A stretch of 64,000 bases of DNA, from NCBI RefSeq assembly GCF_000002235.5, contig NW_022145605.1, positions 35,308,579 to 35,372,578 of the forward strand, in the 5' to 3' direction. The position numbers were made by a program, and so were the translations under genes. Positions 36,119 through 49,700 of the stretch are shown here, piece after piece. Source of the stretch: Strongylocentrotus purpuratus. Its lineage: Eukaryota > Echinodermata > Echinoidea > Camarodonta > Strongylocentrotidae. How positions within the stretch are numbered: position 1 is the stretch's first letter; each line of letters opens with the position of its first letter. The notes under the pieces are model-generated. The model had not been told where the DNA came from, did no database searches, and was given only the letters and a program-made list of their open reading frames with translations.

Positions 36119-37687
36119 GATAATAGTAATGATAATAATGATAAACATAATAATAACAATTATAATGATAATTACGATGATAATAATAATATATAATAAT
36201 TATATATTTATATAGCATATATCACAAATTTGTCACTATGCACTATAATACAGAGAAGAAAAGAATAAAGTAGAGTGAGGTATGCTCAGCCTACTTCAAC
36301 TAGTCATCAGTTATCAACAAATTGTAACAGTTTTAAGACATGGTTTGATGTTTTCAACATTATCACAATTTTTATATATTCTGGTAATTTGTTCCAAAGA
36401 CCTGCTGATGCAACCTGAAAAGAGTGTTGTGTGTATTGATTCGAAGGGATAGTAAAGAGGGACTTTTGGGAAGACCTTAGGTTTCTGTTAGGTATAAAGC
36501 ATTGGGTAAGCAGTGCAACCAAATAAGAATGAGCCAAGCCTTTCAGGCATGTAAAGGTCAAGACAAAGTTGTTCCTTTTTACCATCAACATTGCTTACCA
36601 GTAAACCATTTGTTTTTCATTTGTTATTTGAAGAGATTTCACTGTTCATATCAGGAGTTTGTTTCACCCATATGTATCTGCTACAGAAGCAAAATAACCT
36701 GTTACCACGAACATTGCACAAAATAATTCTTTGCAAACCTTTTTTTTTAAAGAGTGAGCATTGATTGTTTCAGTAATTCTTTGAGTGTTTTATTCTTGCC
36801 AATCAGGGAGGCAATGCATTTGCTACATGATCAGTTACTTTTAGAGTGATGACCACTTTACCTCCAACATTGCCCATAACATGTTGACAAACTCTGTATC
36901 GCAGAAACTCCATTGCTTATTCAAGACTTCTTCGGGTGGATAATATGTTCTTTCATAGTCAAGTTCAGAAACCCATGATATCAAAATCTTTCTAGCAAAG
37001 TTTTGAGCATAGTGTCTCATTTATGTTGTTTAATTGTTTCTTATATAGATGTACATGTTCTGCAAATTCTGTCTCCACCACTATATGTGAAAGATCAGTA
37101 TAATGTTGGGTTTTTTTTTTTTTTTTGCAGTCCAAGAGGAATTTGTTGATGCACCCAGCACAATCATGCCAGAAAATCCACTCACTCAGAAGCTCAAAAT
37201 CATTACCAGAAAGTTTCCAGAGGTGAGTGAACAGATTTGTGTCTTCCTTCACTGTTAATTTACATTTTACATTTAGATGAAATACATGTACATTGTCTTC
37301 TCTCTTTTAATACTGTATATGGGGATGTGATGCCTTGTTTATTTTTGTATAGTATATAACAATTACATGTAGATCTATATACTCTCACATGTCTAATTTA
37401 TGTATCAAGCCGCTGGATGTAGATAAAGAAAAACTGGGGACAAATTTGTTGGCCATTATATGCCAAAAATTGTTAGTTATTCCCCCTGTTGTGCATGCAG
37501 GGTCACTGTTTATGTAAGGAAAAGGATGACAAATGTCAGATTTATTAAATAATTCTCCATGCCAGAAGGCTATATCAGTCTACTTTGAATGTTGCTACTG
37601 CCAAGGATATCATAGTGGAAAACTATCTTACATAATTTATGTGTTTTTGTGATCACTGATTTTAATACCTCCTTTTAATACCTCCAC

Positions 37688-37732
<45 letters not shown>

Positions 37733-40700
37733 TTTCTCTCTTTCTCTCTCTTTCTCTCTCTTCAGGAAGCTTGTTTAGACATCAAGGAAGCCTCTTGGCA
37801 GATAGTGCTACAAGGGGGTCAAAGGTCAGTACATATACTTGTACATTTCTTCTATTTTTGTCACTCACCTTTTCATTGTTCTAAGAGAAGGTCATTAGGG
37901 TAATAGCACTGTTATTGTATTATATTCAACGTGCTTTAATATTATGTAGTGCTTTGTGTACAAAATAGACTTATATCTCATTCTTTGATATGCAGTTATT
38001 GAAATGTCAGCGTTAAGTTATTATCATCTTGATACTGCTCATACCAGATTTATTTCAAACTGTTTGAATAATGGCATATTTCTTTAGGAAAATTTGTGTC
38101 CTTGTTTGTTTAATGACAATATTAAAATTGTTTGGTTCCTAAATTATTCCAACATAGTCAGTAATGTCATCAAATTTAATGCACAAATCTTTGTTAAGTG
38201 CCTTGTAACATATTGTTTCACTCACCTGTTACGATTACCAGTAATTGTCTTTCAATAGTCAGAATGTGAATTGCATACATTACGAGTTGTTAGGTAGGAC
38301 AAGCCATAATGTTTATCCTACCTAGCAACAATTAATGTATGCAATTCGCATTCTGACTATTGAAAGACAATAAATCGTAACAGGTGAATGAAACAATTTG
38401 TAACGTGGCACTTAACAAATATTTATGCATTGAATTTGATTACATTACAAAAATGGTCTATTACATGATGCATGTAGCTTTCCATTAATAGATGTTTATC
38501 TTTGTAATGATCAGGTCTTTGCAGTTCAACACCAAGAGTGTAATCTTGACTAGTCAGCTAGCCAGTCGAGATGGTATCGTATGTTCACAGAACGGTGATC
38601 TGGTACTACCCCCTATCACCTGTCATCTCACTTGCTCACGTAAGTATATGTTAATAATTATAATAATTATAATAATCTGAATTTATATGGCACTTAATAT
38701 GAAATACTGTTTCTAAACGCTTTACAGATATTATTACCCCGGTTGTCGGATTCATTCATGCACAATGTGCACCATCACCACACCCTGGGGAGTAGTCCAA
38801 CCATATGGTCACCGTGAGTGCATAAGGCAATTACTAACACAAAGGCATTCGTCATCCTATCAGGTCCCCATTCCTCTCCTGGGTATGGAAAGGCAAATAT
38901 AGATGAATGCCTTGCCAAAGACATATAGGTACACTTTTTTCACAAGATGTTTTGTCCATTTGAAACACTCTGTTACAAATATTTATGTTTTTATCAGAGA
39001 GACAGGGGTAGAGCTGAATTTTAATTAAATGTTTTTTTGATAGACCATTAACCCTTACTGTACTGGGGGGGGGCCTGGGAGGCCCCCCCCTCGACATTTT
39101 CGGAGATTGCGCCGCAACCGCTTGAAATTTTGAATTGTCGTTTCATGACTTTTTTCCCTCAAGTCTTACGCACGTTTTGATACCATTTTCGTCGCAATCG
39201 GATATACCTGTGAGGTGTTACATAACAATTAGTATGCGCATGTCATCAAAAATATGCTATAATTGCATATATTCATGTACAAGTAGAAATGTGAATACAG
39301 GTTTAGATGTATTCCTTCCTAAGTGGGTGATATGAATTGATATCGAATTGCTTTTATATGTTTCTCAAAGTAACTTGATGTATTCCAGAACAAAAGAATA
39401 CATAAGAAATAAAAACAATAGATATAATAAGAAATAAAAAAACAATAAAATACATAAGAAAATAAATATTTGAAAATCGCATCAAATTTGCATAAATTAT
39501 CATTATTAATTACATCCAAATAAATATTTTGTGTTAGAAAAGAAGTTTCATATGAATAATGAGTTTCAACGTTCAAAAAGTGAAGTTTGACACGTTTTCT
39601 GTAAAATGCATAAAATTAGCATTTTGCATAATTAATTAGGCTATAACGACAAAAATTTGCATATTCGCAAAAAACTAATTACACCATCTTGTTCGTTACG
39701 TAAATATCTACAAACATGCAAATTTTCGTGTTCATCGGACATCCGATGACCGAGATCATAGGGGGGGGGCCTCCCAGGCCCCCCCCCCAGTCAGGAGGTG
39801 CTCAAAATAGCCCAGTACAGTAAGGGTTAATGTTCATTTGGAAGGAAAATTTTGGCTGGCACCCAGTAAATTAAGATTTATTTTTTTTTTTTAAATTGAA
39901 ATTACTCCCAGGAAGCCAAACATTCAAAACATTAATATGTATATTTTGAAACTCTATGATTGCATCAAGAATACCAACAACGGTTTTTAAAATAGAAAAA
40001 AAAAATCAAAAATTATAACGATACACTGTAGATAAATAATTGAATTAATAACTAGCCATTAATTATTACTCATCTTCCAGTGTAGTATAGTATATTTTGA
40101 GTTGCTTTTCAATTGAAAAAATTCTTGTTTTTCATTGCCAACTTTTGTATGTAATGTGTAATGATTTCATATTGATAGGATTTTGCTTTATTTAATTACA
40201 GATGTGGATATAATGAATGCCAATTCCACCAAACTGCTGAGAGTAACAAGCCTAAAAACATACCTACTGGTGAGTATCATTGAATACCAAAGATAATATA
40301 ACCCCTTGAAACTTGAGTAATGAACTATGTGTGTGTGGACAGTTAAAGAATGGTAATAACTTTGTTCCTGATATAGAAATGTTACCATCATCCTAAAGTT
40401 TCTCCTCTTGGCAGAAATTCTAGATGTATGTATGATTTATTAAAGAAATAAAGCATCTAACTTGAAGACTTGAAAGATTGTTTTGACTTTGTAGAAAGAA
40501 CTTTTGTTCAGAAAGAGATGAATTACTTCATCTTTATTACTGTTATAATTTCTTTTTTACTCTGAATGCTGATCATGAACCTAGAAGGTATTTTATCATG
40601 TACAATGTAATGTTCCTCTATCCTTTACACATTTAATTGTAACACATGGATAGTGCTTAAATGCAGGTAATTAAGAGATGCATACAAGTTGGTGTTGAGT

Positions 40701-43700
40701 TGCAGTGTGGTCATTCCTTGTACAACAAAGAAAGAGATTCTATTCTAGCCATGAAATATATTTGATTGTAAAACACGAATGATGCTTTTTGCAGGTCAAT
40801 GAGAGATGCGTACAGGTTGGTGTTGAGTTACAGCGCGGACATTCCTTGTACGATGAAGACGAGATCTTATTCTGGGCCGGCTGGATCATGGAAACCATCG
40901 CATTGCGCAAGCCGCGCTCCACATCCACAGGGTCAACTGGGTCGTCATCTTCATCAAGATCATCATCACCCCCGTCGTCGAGGTCATCGTCACCGCCACC
41001 ACCTAGGAAACTGTCACCGACTCCGTTGCTGTCTTCCCCACAACAACTAAATAGCAGTCTGTCAAGGTATGAATTCAAGATCAACTAGTTCAGCATTTCA
41101 GGGTGCATGATAATTGAATGGCCTCTTCTAAAACTGTTAAAGTATCCAGAGAATATGAAAAGGACAGCATATAAGGTTTGATTTTAAAACCTTACTGAAA
41201 CTCACAAGTTGTTTAGAGGCTGCAGTTTTTGCTATTATTGAGGTGTCAATTTTTATACCAAATTCATGAATACTTCATCTTGACATCTTCCATGTCAAAT
41301 GTTACATTCAAACATGTAGTAATCTTTGACAGTTTTTAGAGCATGCTGTTTAGCTTGTACAAAATTTGAATGGTTGCATTGTTTTGATGGTCCTCGCTAA
41401 ATGCTGCAGAGTTCACTTCTTTAAAGTTAGTGGACTTCATTCATGGGTATTTTGTTTGTATGTCACCAACTTTTAAAGACGTTTCATGGAAAATATTTTC
41501 TGTAGTACGAAGAAATAGCCTTCAGTGTGCAGTAGTAGGTCAACCCATTATACTTTTGTTTGTTCTTTAAAGCTTGTCTGTACTAGTTTGGCCAGGGGGA
41601 TTAGACCACCCAGCAAGGTCACTGACAGGTGGCTATCTCATCAACTCGGCTCTCAATTAACATAACAAAAAGAGGATCATGGGGGACCAACGGGCACGGC
41701 TTAGGCATTGTTTTCTATATAGAGGGAGCAAATAGCTACAAGTAGTACACTGGGGCTTTAAGTTTCCTATGTTCAATGTTGGTTGTGAAAGACAACCATT
41801 CACTTTTATTTTATGCTTATTTGTTCAAGATCTGATTGGGAGTCATGGCAACACTTCTGCCTGCCTGTTGACCTTGACCTGAACCTGTCTGACCTCTCGT
41901 GTCAGGTCAGCTGTCAAGAGGTGCCTCAGTGTGCCGTGAGATTAGCCACGCTCCATGGAAGCTGGAGCGTTACATCGGATGCCGGCAAGTCGGTCCAGAA
42001 GCCATTCGCTTACATAAGGTACATGTATGACTGTGATAACGGTGTATGTACGTGTGTGTGTATTGGGTTTTTACAGTCGTGAATCAATCAGACGTCACCA
42101 TCCGAAAGACGTGACTCAGTTTTGAACCTGCGTCCCAGCTGAATCAGTTTGTAATTTCCAATGTTAGCTGGATTACAGGCGCACGCCCAAATGCCCAGAT
42201 GCCATAGTACAGTGCATGGACTCTTGATGATCTACAAGGGTCAACCCGCAGGATAAATCCTGTGTCCTTTGCTGAAAACAGTATTTAACTGCTATTGAAT
42301 TGAATGGAATTGAATTGAAGAATAGGAAAATACATCTGATTGTAACATCATCACCCACTATGTTGATTGAAGCCTTTCTGTATAATGCTAAAGAAATTCA
42401 AAGATAGTTTGAGTATATTCCATACAAGAGTTACTATTTAAATGAGGTTCAGATGCATTTCCAGATCATTTTTTAAAAGGGGTGTTGTTCCAAAATCACT
42501 GACAAGTTCTCAGGCAGAAAAGCAACATTTTATCAACAAGCAACACAAAAGGTTGGTCTTGGTATCTTCCAGTTTGCCAACATGATTTTTTTAAAGGGTC
42601 TCCAAAGGCCTCCATACTGTCACCCCCTTCTTCCAGAATGCCACTTTCTGGGTTTCCACATTGTATTTATGTTTGTTTCATGTCGTTTCTTTCATATTTT
42701 CCAGAGGGAGTATGCATAGTGAACAGCTGTATCTGCTGGTGGGTGAGTCAGTGCGCACCCCCTCTGGAGCAATGCTTCCAACAAGACATGTCTGGGGAAC
42801 TGTGTGTGCAATAGAAGCCCTTGATGCTAAGGTATTTTTTTTACATCCTCATCTATCTTGGTTTTTACAGTTGCTTTTTTATGCCTCCTTTACGAAGTAG
42901 CCGGTGGCATTATGTTTTCTGGTTGTCCGTCCGTACGTAGGTTCCGTTCTCGTGATCGCGTTATCTGAAGAACTGATTGATGGATTCCTGCCAAACTTTG
43001 GTCATGTATGTATCTTGCAGAGCCAATGAACTGATTAGATTTTGGGGTAACGAGATCAAAGGTCAAAGGTCACAGGGCTCATTATGTATGCAAACACAGC
43101 TCATGATCGCGTTATCTCAAGAACCGATTGATGGATTCCTGCCAAACCTAGGTCATGTATGTTACTTGCATAGCCAATGAACTGATTAGATTTTGGGGTC
43201 ACGAGGTCAAGGTCAAAGGTCATGCGGCTCATTATGTATGCAAAAATAGCTTGTGATCGCATTATCATTAGAACAGATTGATGGATTTCTGCCAAACTTA
43301 GATCATTTATGTATCTTGCAGAGCCAATAGACTGAGTAGATTCTTAGTTCATAATGTCAAAGGTCATGGGCTCATTATGTTTGCAAAAATAGCTTGTGAA
43401 CGCATTCTCATTAGAACTGACAGATGGATTACTATTCAACTCAGGACATCTTGCAGAGCCAATGAACTGAGTAGATTTTAGGGTCATGAGGTCAAAGATC
43501 AAAGGGTCAAATATGTATAGGAGAAATTGCTTGTAATCACGATATTCTGAGAACCTGTTAATGGATTACAATTGAACTTGAATTTGAAAAATTTCTTCTG
43601 TTTTGGTTTGTAAAATTGCTCTATAACGGAGGCATCATTTTCGACTGCGCGCAGTAGAAGTTCAATCTAGTTTCATTTTTATACAGAGTTTTATAGATAT

Positions 43701-46700
43701 TTGTTTCTACAGTCTCCTTGCTCCCATAATTACAAGACGGATAAGTGTGTAACATATTTATCAATTCTTGAAGCGTCACTTGATTGATTGTATTGATGTA
43801 TGTATAGTAGTAATTACTTTTTATTAGCAAATGTACCCCAATGCAAAGTACAGGTCTTGTCCCTATTAGGTTCTGATATGATGCTCCATGTTGTCAGTAT
43901 TCTGTCCTGCATTAACAGGTTCGATGCTGCTTGTAAGTATCTGCTTGCATGGTGATGTAGATATACAGTAGGCTTGCAAATGCACCGTGTGAGAGAGAGG
44001 GAGGATTGAGGAGTCCTGAAAAGGACTCTCTGTAATCTTTCTTGAGGGTGTGTAGTCCTCAAGAAAGATTACAGAGAGTCCTTTTCAGGACTCCTCAATC
44101 CTCCCTCTCTCTCTCACATGGTGCATCCACAAGCCTGCTGTATATTAACAGGTTCATTATTAATATGGTAATGGTGCTTTATATATGCACATACAATACA
44201 TTAAACATACGTTTTATCTTTCAAGACTTTTTCTTCTCAACTCTCCAGATGGACCTATCCCAGCTCCTGGTGGACGTGGAGTGCTCAGTGCACTCCCTCC
44301 AGCTTGAGAGCTCCCCGTCCCTCCATCTCATCATCCAGCATGTCCTGAAGACCATGGTGGACCTGAGGGGGGCATCGCTGCACCCCTCCAGTAATCATCG
44401 GAGGAAGGTCAAGGTTGATCCTACCATGGGCAGGTCTGGTAGGAAGCATAGGTTTGCTCTCAGGTTGGATGACTTCAATGCATTTTTCACCAGCTCCATC
44501 AAAGGTAAGGGACTTCCTTTTAAGCCATCTAAGATTAACCAATGCAAACCTGGGGGTGTTTCACAAAGATCCTAAGTTGAACTTATCTCTAAGTTGGACT
44601 TAACAATTATGGAAAGCCGTTAGCATTTATGAAATATTTTGTAAATTTTTTTTTAAAAGCATAAGTAACATGTTGATTCAAATTGTTCATAATTTCTATT
44701 ATCAAGGAGATTTCATGTTCTTGATGTTAAATTAATAAAAAGTCTAAAATACTTAATTTTTCACTTTTGAATATATTATAAGACTACAAATGGCTCTCTA
44801 CTATTTTTAAATCCAACTTAGAGTTAAGTTAGACTTTGGATCTTTGTGAAACACCCTCCCAGGCTAGTAGGAGGACTGTTGCTTTAAATAGTAGGGGGAT
44901 TCAAAAGGGCCAAAATGAAGTTGAAAAAAGTCATCCAATAACAGATGGCCATTGAAATTCAATTATTTTATGTTACTTGTTAATAACGTAATATTTTATT
45001 ACAGTCTTACTTAAAGATATATATATGGTACATGTAATACCATGACACATGGAGATGGGCAACATGTTACTAGTAACTTTCTAAGACTCTCGTTCCACAC
45101 ATTTCTTCTACATGTTCATAGGCTTTACCTGTACATTAATTTTTATCAAGTCTTTATCTGTAGAGCCTTTGATGTTTCCATTATGTTCTATAATTCTTTT
45201 TTTAATAAATATTTTAAAGTGTTTTATGGCATGTTTCAATTCTGTACAGAGAGTCTATTGGTACACATGGACGTGATTGAGATGACTTCAGGTACTACAG
45301 AATCAATGTCAGCGGTAGATGGTCTCAAGTTCCTCATCATCAAGAAGGAGACAAAAGTGAGTTACGTATCTCTTTGCTGCGGTGCTACTATAATAATGAT
45401 AATCCTGGGTTCTTGTATAGCGCTCATATCTGTCACACTCGACACTCCTGGCGCTCCGCAATTATTACCCGGCTTTAGCATGGCTGCCATAACGGCGCTC
45501 TAGCATTTCAAGGAATTAATTCCTGCCAGGTATCCATTCACATCACCTGGGTCGCGTGTGGCAAATTTAGATTAATGTCTTGTCAAAGGAATACAGTTCT
45601 GCTGCAGGACTCAAACCGCAGACCTTGAGATTCACAGTCCGGTGACGTATCCACTTGACCACAACACCTCGGCAAATAAATGCACTCTATCATCTACAGA
45701 ACTGCATGGGTTGATAATAATAATAATAATATTTAATTTTTATATAGTGCTTAATACAAATGTCTCTAAGTGCTTTACAAATATACTTTTACCTGACTGC
45801 TATAGAGTAATCAAGTATATGCTTGTAGTTGAGAATCCAGGGGACCTACAGCTCTATGTCATATGCAAGGGACTACGTAACTGATGATTGATAACTTTCC
45901 AAAGGGTTCTAGCACTTTAGACTTGGTTATGAAGCAAGGACCTTCTGGGGACCTACATGTAACAATCGCCTTAATACCAATGAGCCAAATTGCCTTAATT
46001 GTAAATGATATGCTCAGTAATTTTGTTTTGTTCAATTAAATTTGTTTTTCAAGTATTGTTGTTCATACATCATGTTTACTTAGATAAGTGTGTGAAGCGT
46101 CAGAAAAGTTGATTTTTAATTTGTCCTGAATTCTTTTTAAAAATTTATAATTTTTTTCTGTTGTCCAATCAGGTTCTCAACTGTCAAAAGTATGCCAAGT
46201 TACCTGAGGGTTTGTTGCAAGTCAAGGAAGTCTCAACACAGTATGCAGCAGCTGAAAAGGTCATGTAACTTGACATCTCTTTAACACAATGTTTTCCAAT
46301 CTTTGGAAATGTGGAAATCATAGTGGATAAAGTGCATTTTTGCACAGTCGATGCACTTCATATACATGTAGCTCTGTCTTACTTATGTGTCAAAGATTAT
46401 GGTTTCCTCTGTAGTTGTAATTTGTGAAGGGCTCAGCGGGACATCCACTACGTGCATGTTCTGTAATATTTACATGACTTATTCACATAATTGCGACTTA
46501 ATTAATATTTTCCTATTGACATTACTGTTTACTAGGTTAATGATATATGTTTATTTTGCAAACGAGTATTATTTTTGTAACTGTTCTGTATAAATGTTAT
46601 AAACTATGTAAATATGTTCATGTTTATTCAGGGCCCCATGGAAGACCACTACTTGTTGGTGAATGGGCTACCCTGTCAAAAGATTAGAAATAAATAAATA

Positions 46701-49700
46701 AATAAATAACTGGTATACACCCCAAACTCAATCGAATCATGTCAAACCCTCAATTCATTTAAGTTCAATACAAAGAAAGCATTTCTATCATAGTACATTG
46801 TTTAATCTTTTCCCAGTACTCAATTAATATTCAATTTTATTTTCAGATTCTTATAATCTATAAACACCCATCACTATATTTGATATACTCCCGTATACTT
46901 ATATAAGTTTTCTCTGTCAGACATATTTACATCAACATATTTTCATTTCCTCAAATATGTAGATATAGGTTTAATTTGAATAGGTATAGTGTTTAGTCCA
47001 GGGGTGAAGTTGGGAGTTCGGTAAATGTAAGAAAATTGACTGCAGAGCAATTATTGCTGGGGCATGCGTTGTACAATGTGTACAACCGATCTTATTCATG
47101 GAGATTTGTGGCTGGTAGTAGAGAATAGATTGATGGATAATCATGTCTGTTTGAATAAATCCCCTTTGCATGTCTTCTCCTTCATTATGCAGAACATGAC
47201 GGTGCAGCTTCCTGAAGGGATCAAGGCATCATGGGATACATCAAGTCACATGACCGTCTACCATCACGTCAAAGAGTTGCAAGCGTTTGCAAATGAACTC
47301 AAAGGTAACGAAACAAGAAACTGCATGTACACCAAATACAAACTTAAGTATATTTGTTTAATCTGGGCAATTGTTTCCATCAAAGTGAAAATAAATTGAT
47401 TAGGTAGTCATTGGATTTCAATGCACTTTGTATTGTATGAAAAGTGCTTTATAAATGAATTGTTGTTATTATTATTGTAGATTCATTCATTCATTTAACT
47501 TGATGTACAGGCACTGTTTCCCTTTTGTTGTAAAACTGTCCTTTGAAAACATCTACGCATTCTTCTTCACTATTGCTTTGTAACATGTGTAACCACATTA
47601 TTCTGCTATTTCATGATTTCCCAGGATATGAGCATCTTACAACTTGTATACTGTTTATTTCTGTCATTACAATTTACTCGCTTTAGTTCAAAACTTTAGA
47701 CTTCCACATGTTTAGATGATTAATACATGTACACTGCACATGTAAGCATGCCAAAGTTAACTGTTCAGTCCAGTACTTCATTCATAAGTCATCCTAAGCC
47801 GGGAAAGATCATTTGTCAATGGCAATGAAGTTGAAGTCCATAACTTCCCCAGTCAATTGATCAAAAATCTATATCATGAACTTTGTGTTGGTGTATTTTT
47901 GACTGCAGGGACCTTGCAAGGTGCGGGAGACAGCGGAGCATGTAGCTCAGAGTCCACGACATCAACGACCTCCCCATCTCCCTCATCCCCAGGTATCAAC
48001 GCTGTGATGAAAGTCAGACTGGTTGAGTTTCACTACAAGCTTTCCTCCAAGCACAAGTAAGTATGGGAGGGGGCAGTCACGTAACATGTATGAAGGGGTG
48101 ACCAAAGTTCACAGAGATTTTAAAACATATTAGAAAATGTGATATTCGATCCATGATTTCTTATATTCTACATAAATTTATTTATTTTAATGAATACCAA
48201 ATGGACCGCAAAGTATTTTACTACAAATTGGTTCAACTATAACATTTATCGTTAAAGGATTTAGGAGATATCGATATCTAAAAACTTGATGTCCGATCAT
48301 GCATGCGCTGCATCTAAAAAAGACCTAACTTCACGCTGATTTATAAAAAATATGATCCATCAAGAATAAGGTAATTTCATAACTTGCAAGGCAAGATACA
48401 CAATCAGTCGGTACCACTTATTACTTAAAATTTTGAGGATATCTGCTCTCAAAATGAAGATTTCCATAAATTGATGTTCCTCTTTCCATTGGTGATATCT
48501 GGTTTTCGAAATTTTACCAATATTTTGAGATAGCGAACTTAGGTTTTAGAACTTTGGTCACACAGCCATATGTCTGTGCGGTGACACGACATTTGCTCCT
48601 GCGACAATTGCTCCGGGCTTTATTTCGTCTAAGATGTAGGGTTAGGGTTAGGGTTTCAATAGGGTTTTATGTTAGGTTTAGGGTTAGGTTTAGGGTAGGG
48701 TATAGTGTTGAATCCAGGGTTGAAGTTAGCCATTCGATTAGTGTATGAAATTTACAGCGGAGCAATTGTCGTCGGAGCAAATGTCATGGAACCGTCTGTG
48801 CATTTATATGATCTCTGTTCATATATCATGTAACAAGTAATTAAATATAATTCTTTTCTTTTTTTCATTGTTTGTTTCATTTTTTAGAAATTTTGTGCAA
48901 GCCAAGGAGCTGTATCTAGTGAAAGAGGGCTCCAAGGTTCTGAAGGTCACATCCACAGAGGTCATTCTTGGTTTTGATGACTATCATCTCTTTGTTGTCA
49001 AGGTAAATTTGTTCTTTCTCAATTCATGTTTCTTGGTCTAATAACTGAAGGTTTTCTTGCAAAACAGTGATGAATTCACTGATGAAACATAAGCAACCCT
49101 TGTTAAAGGTAAAGACCAGTAATGGAAACGCCCCAATTTAAAAAATTGAAATGGAAGCTCTTATGACCAATTATGTGAAAGAATATGTTTTGAATATTAC
49201 ATGATGATACAAATTTTGACGGGAAACCACCTACTAATTGATATATTTGGTAAATTAGTATATCTCTTGCCTGTTGAGAGATATGAAATGCACGTGTGTG
49301 TAGTCCCATATACATCTTTCTGTGTACAGTGCTTCTAACTTTATGAAGACTTGGCCAAATTTCTTATCATTTTGATGATTCCAGAACCTTGTAGTACGTC
49401 TACATGTATGCTAGATGATCAACCTTTTCTGATCGATTTCACAACGTTTCTTTCACCATGCAATCGCATGACCATAACTGGTCTTTACCTTTAAACAAGA
49501 CCAAATAGATAGACATGGTTACCCTTGGTATTATCTCTTATTTTTCTGTCTTTTAATATTTAAAAGGTTCAAACATGAGGCTATAAATAGCTTTAAGATA
49601 GAATTTGAAAAAAATGATGTGCTTTATATTGCTGTATGATAAAACACTAAGTAGAAAATAAGCATATGGATCAATGTTTTACATTGTTGGGGTATGGGGT

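Noticed and set aside
40740..41084. 114-codon minus-strand frame rich in Gly/Asp
   Set aside because: Antisense shadow of the Ser/Pro-rich BLTP2 exon 15.
43814..44575. Paired frames MRTTHPQERLQRVLF and MRVCSPQERLQRVLF
   Set aside because: They are mirror translations of the two arms of the 43974-44142 hairpin; the downstream part of the second is BLTP2 exon 18.
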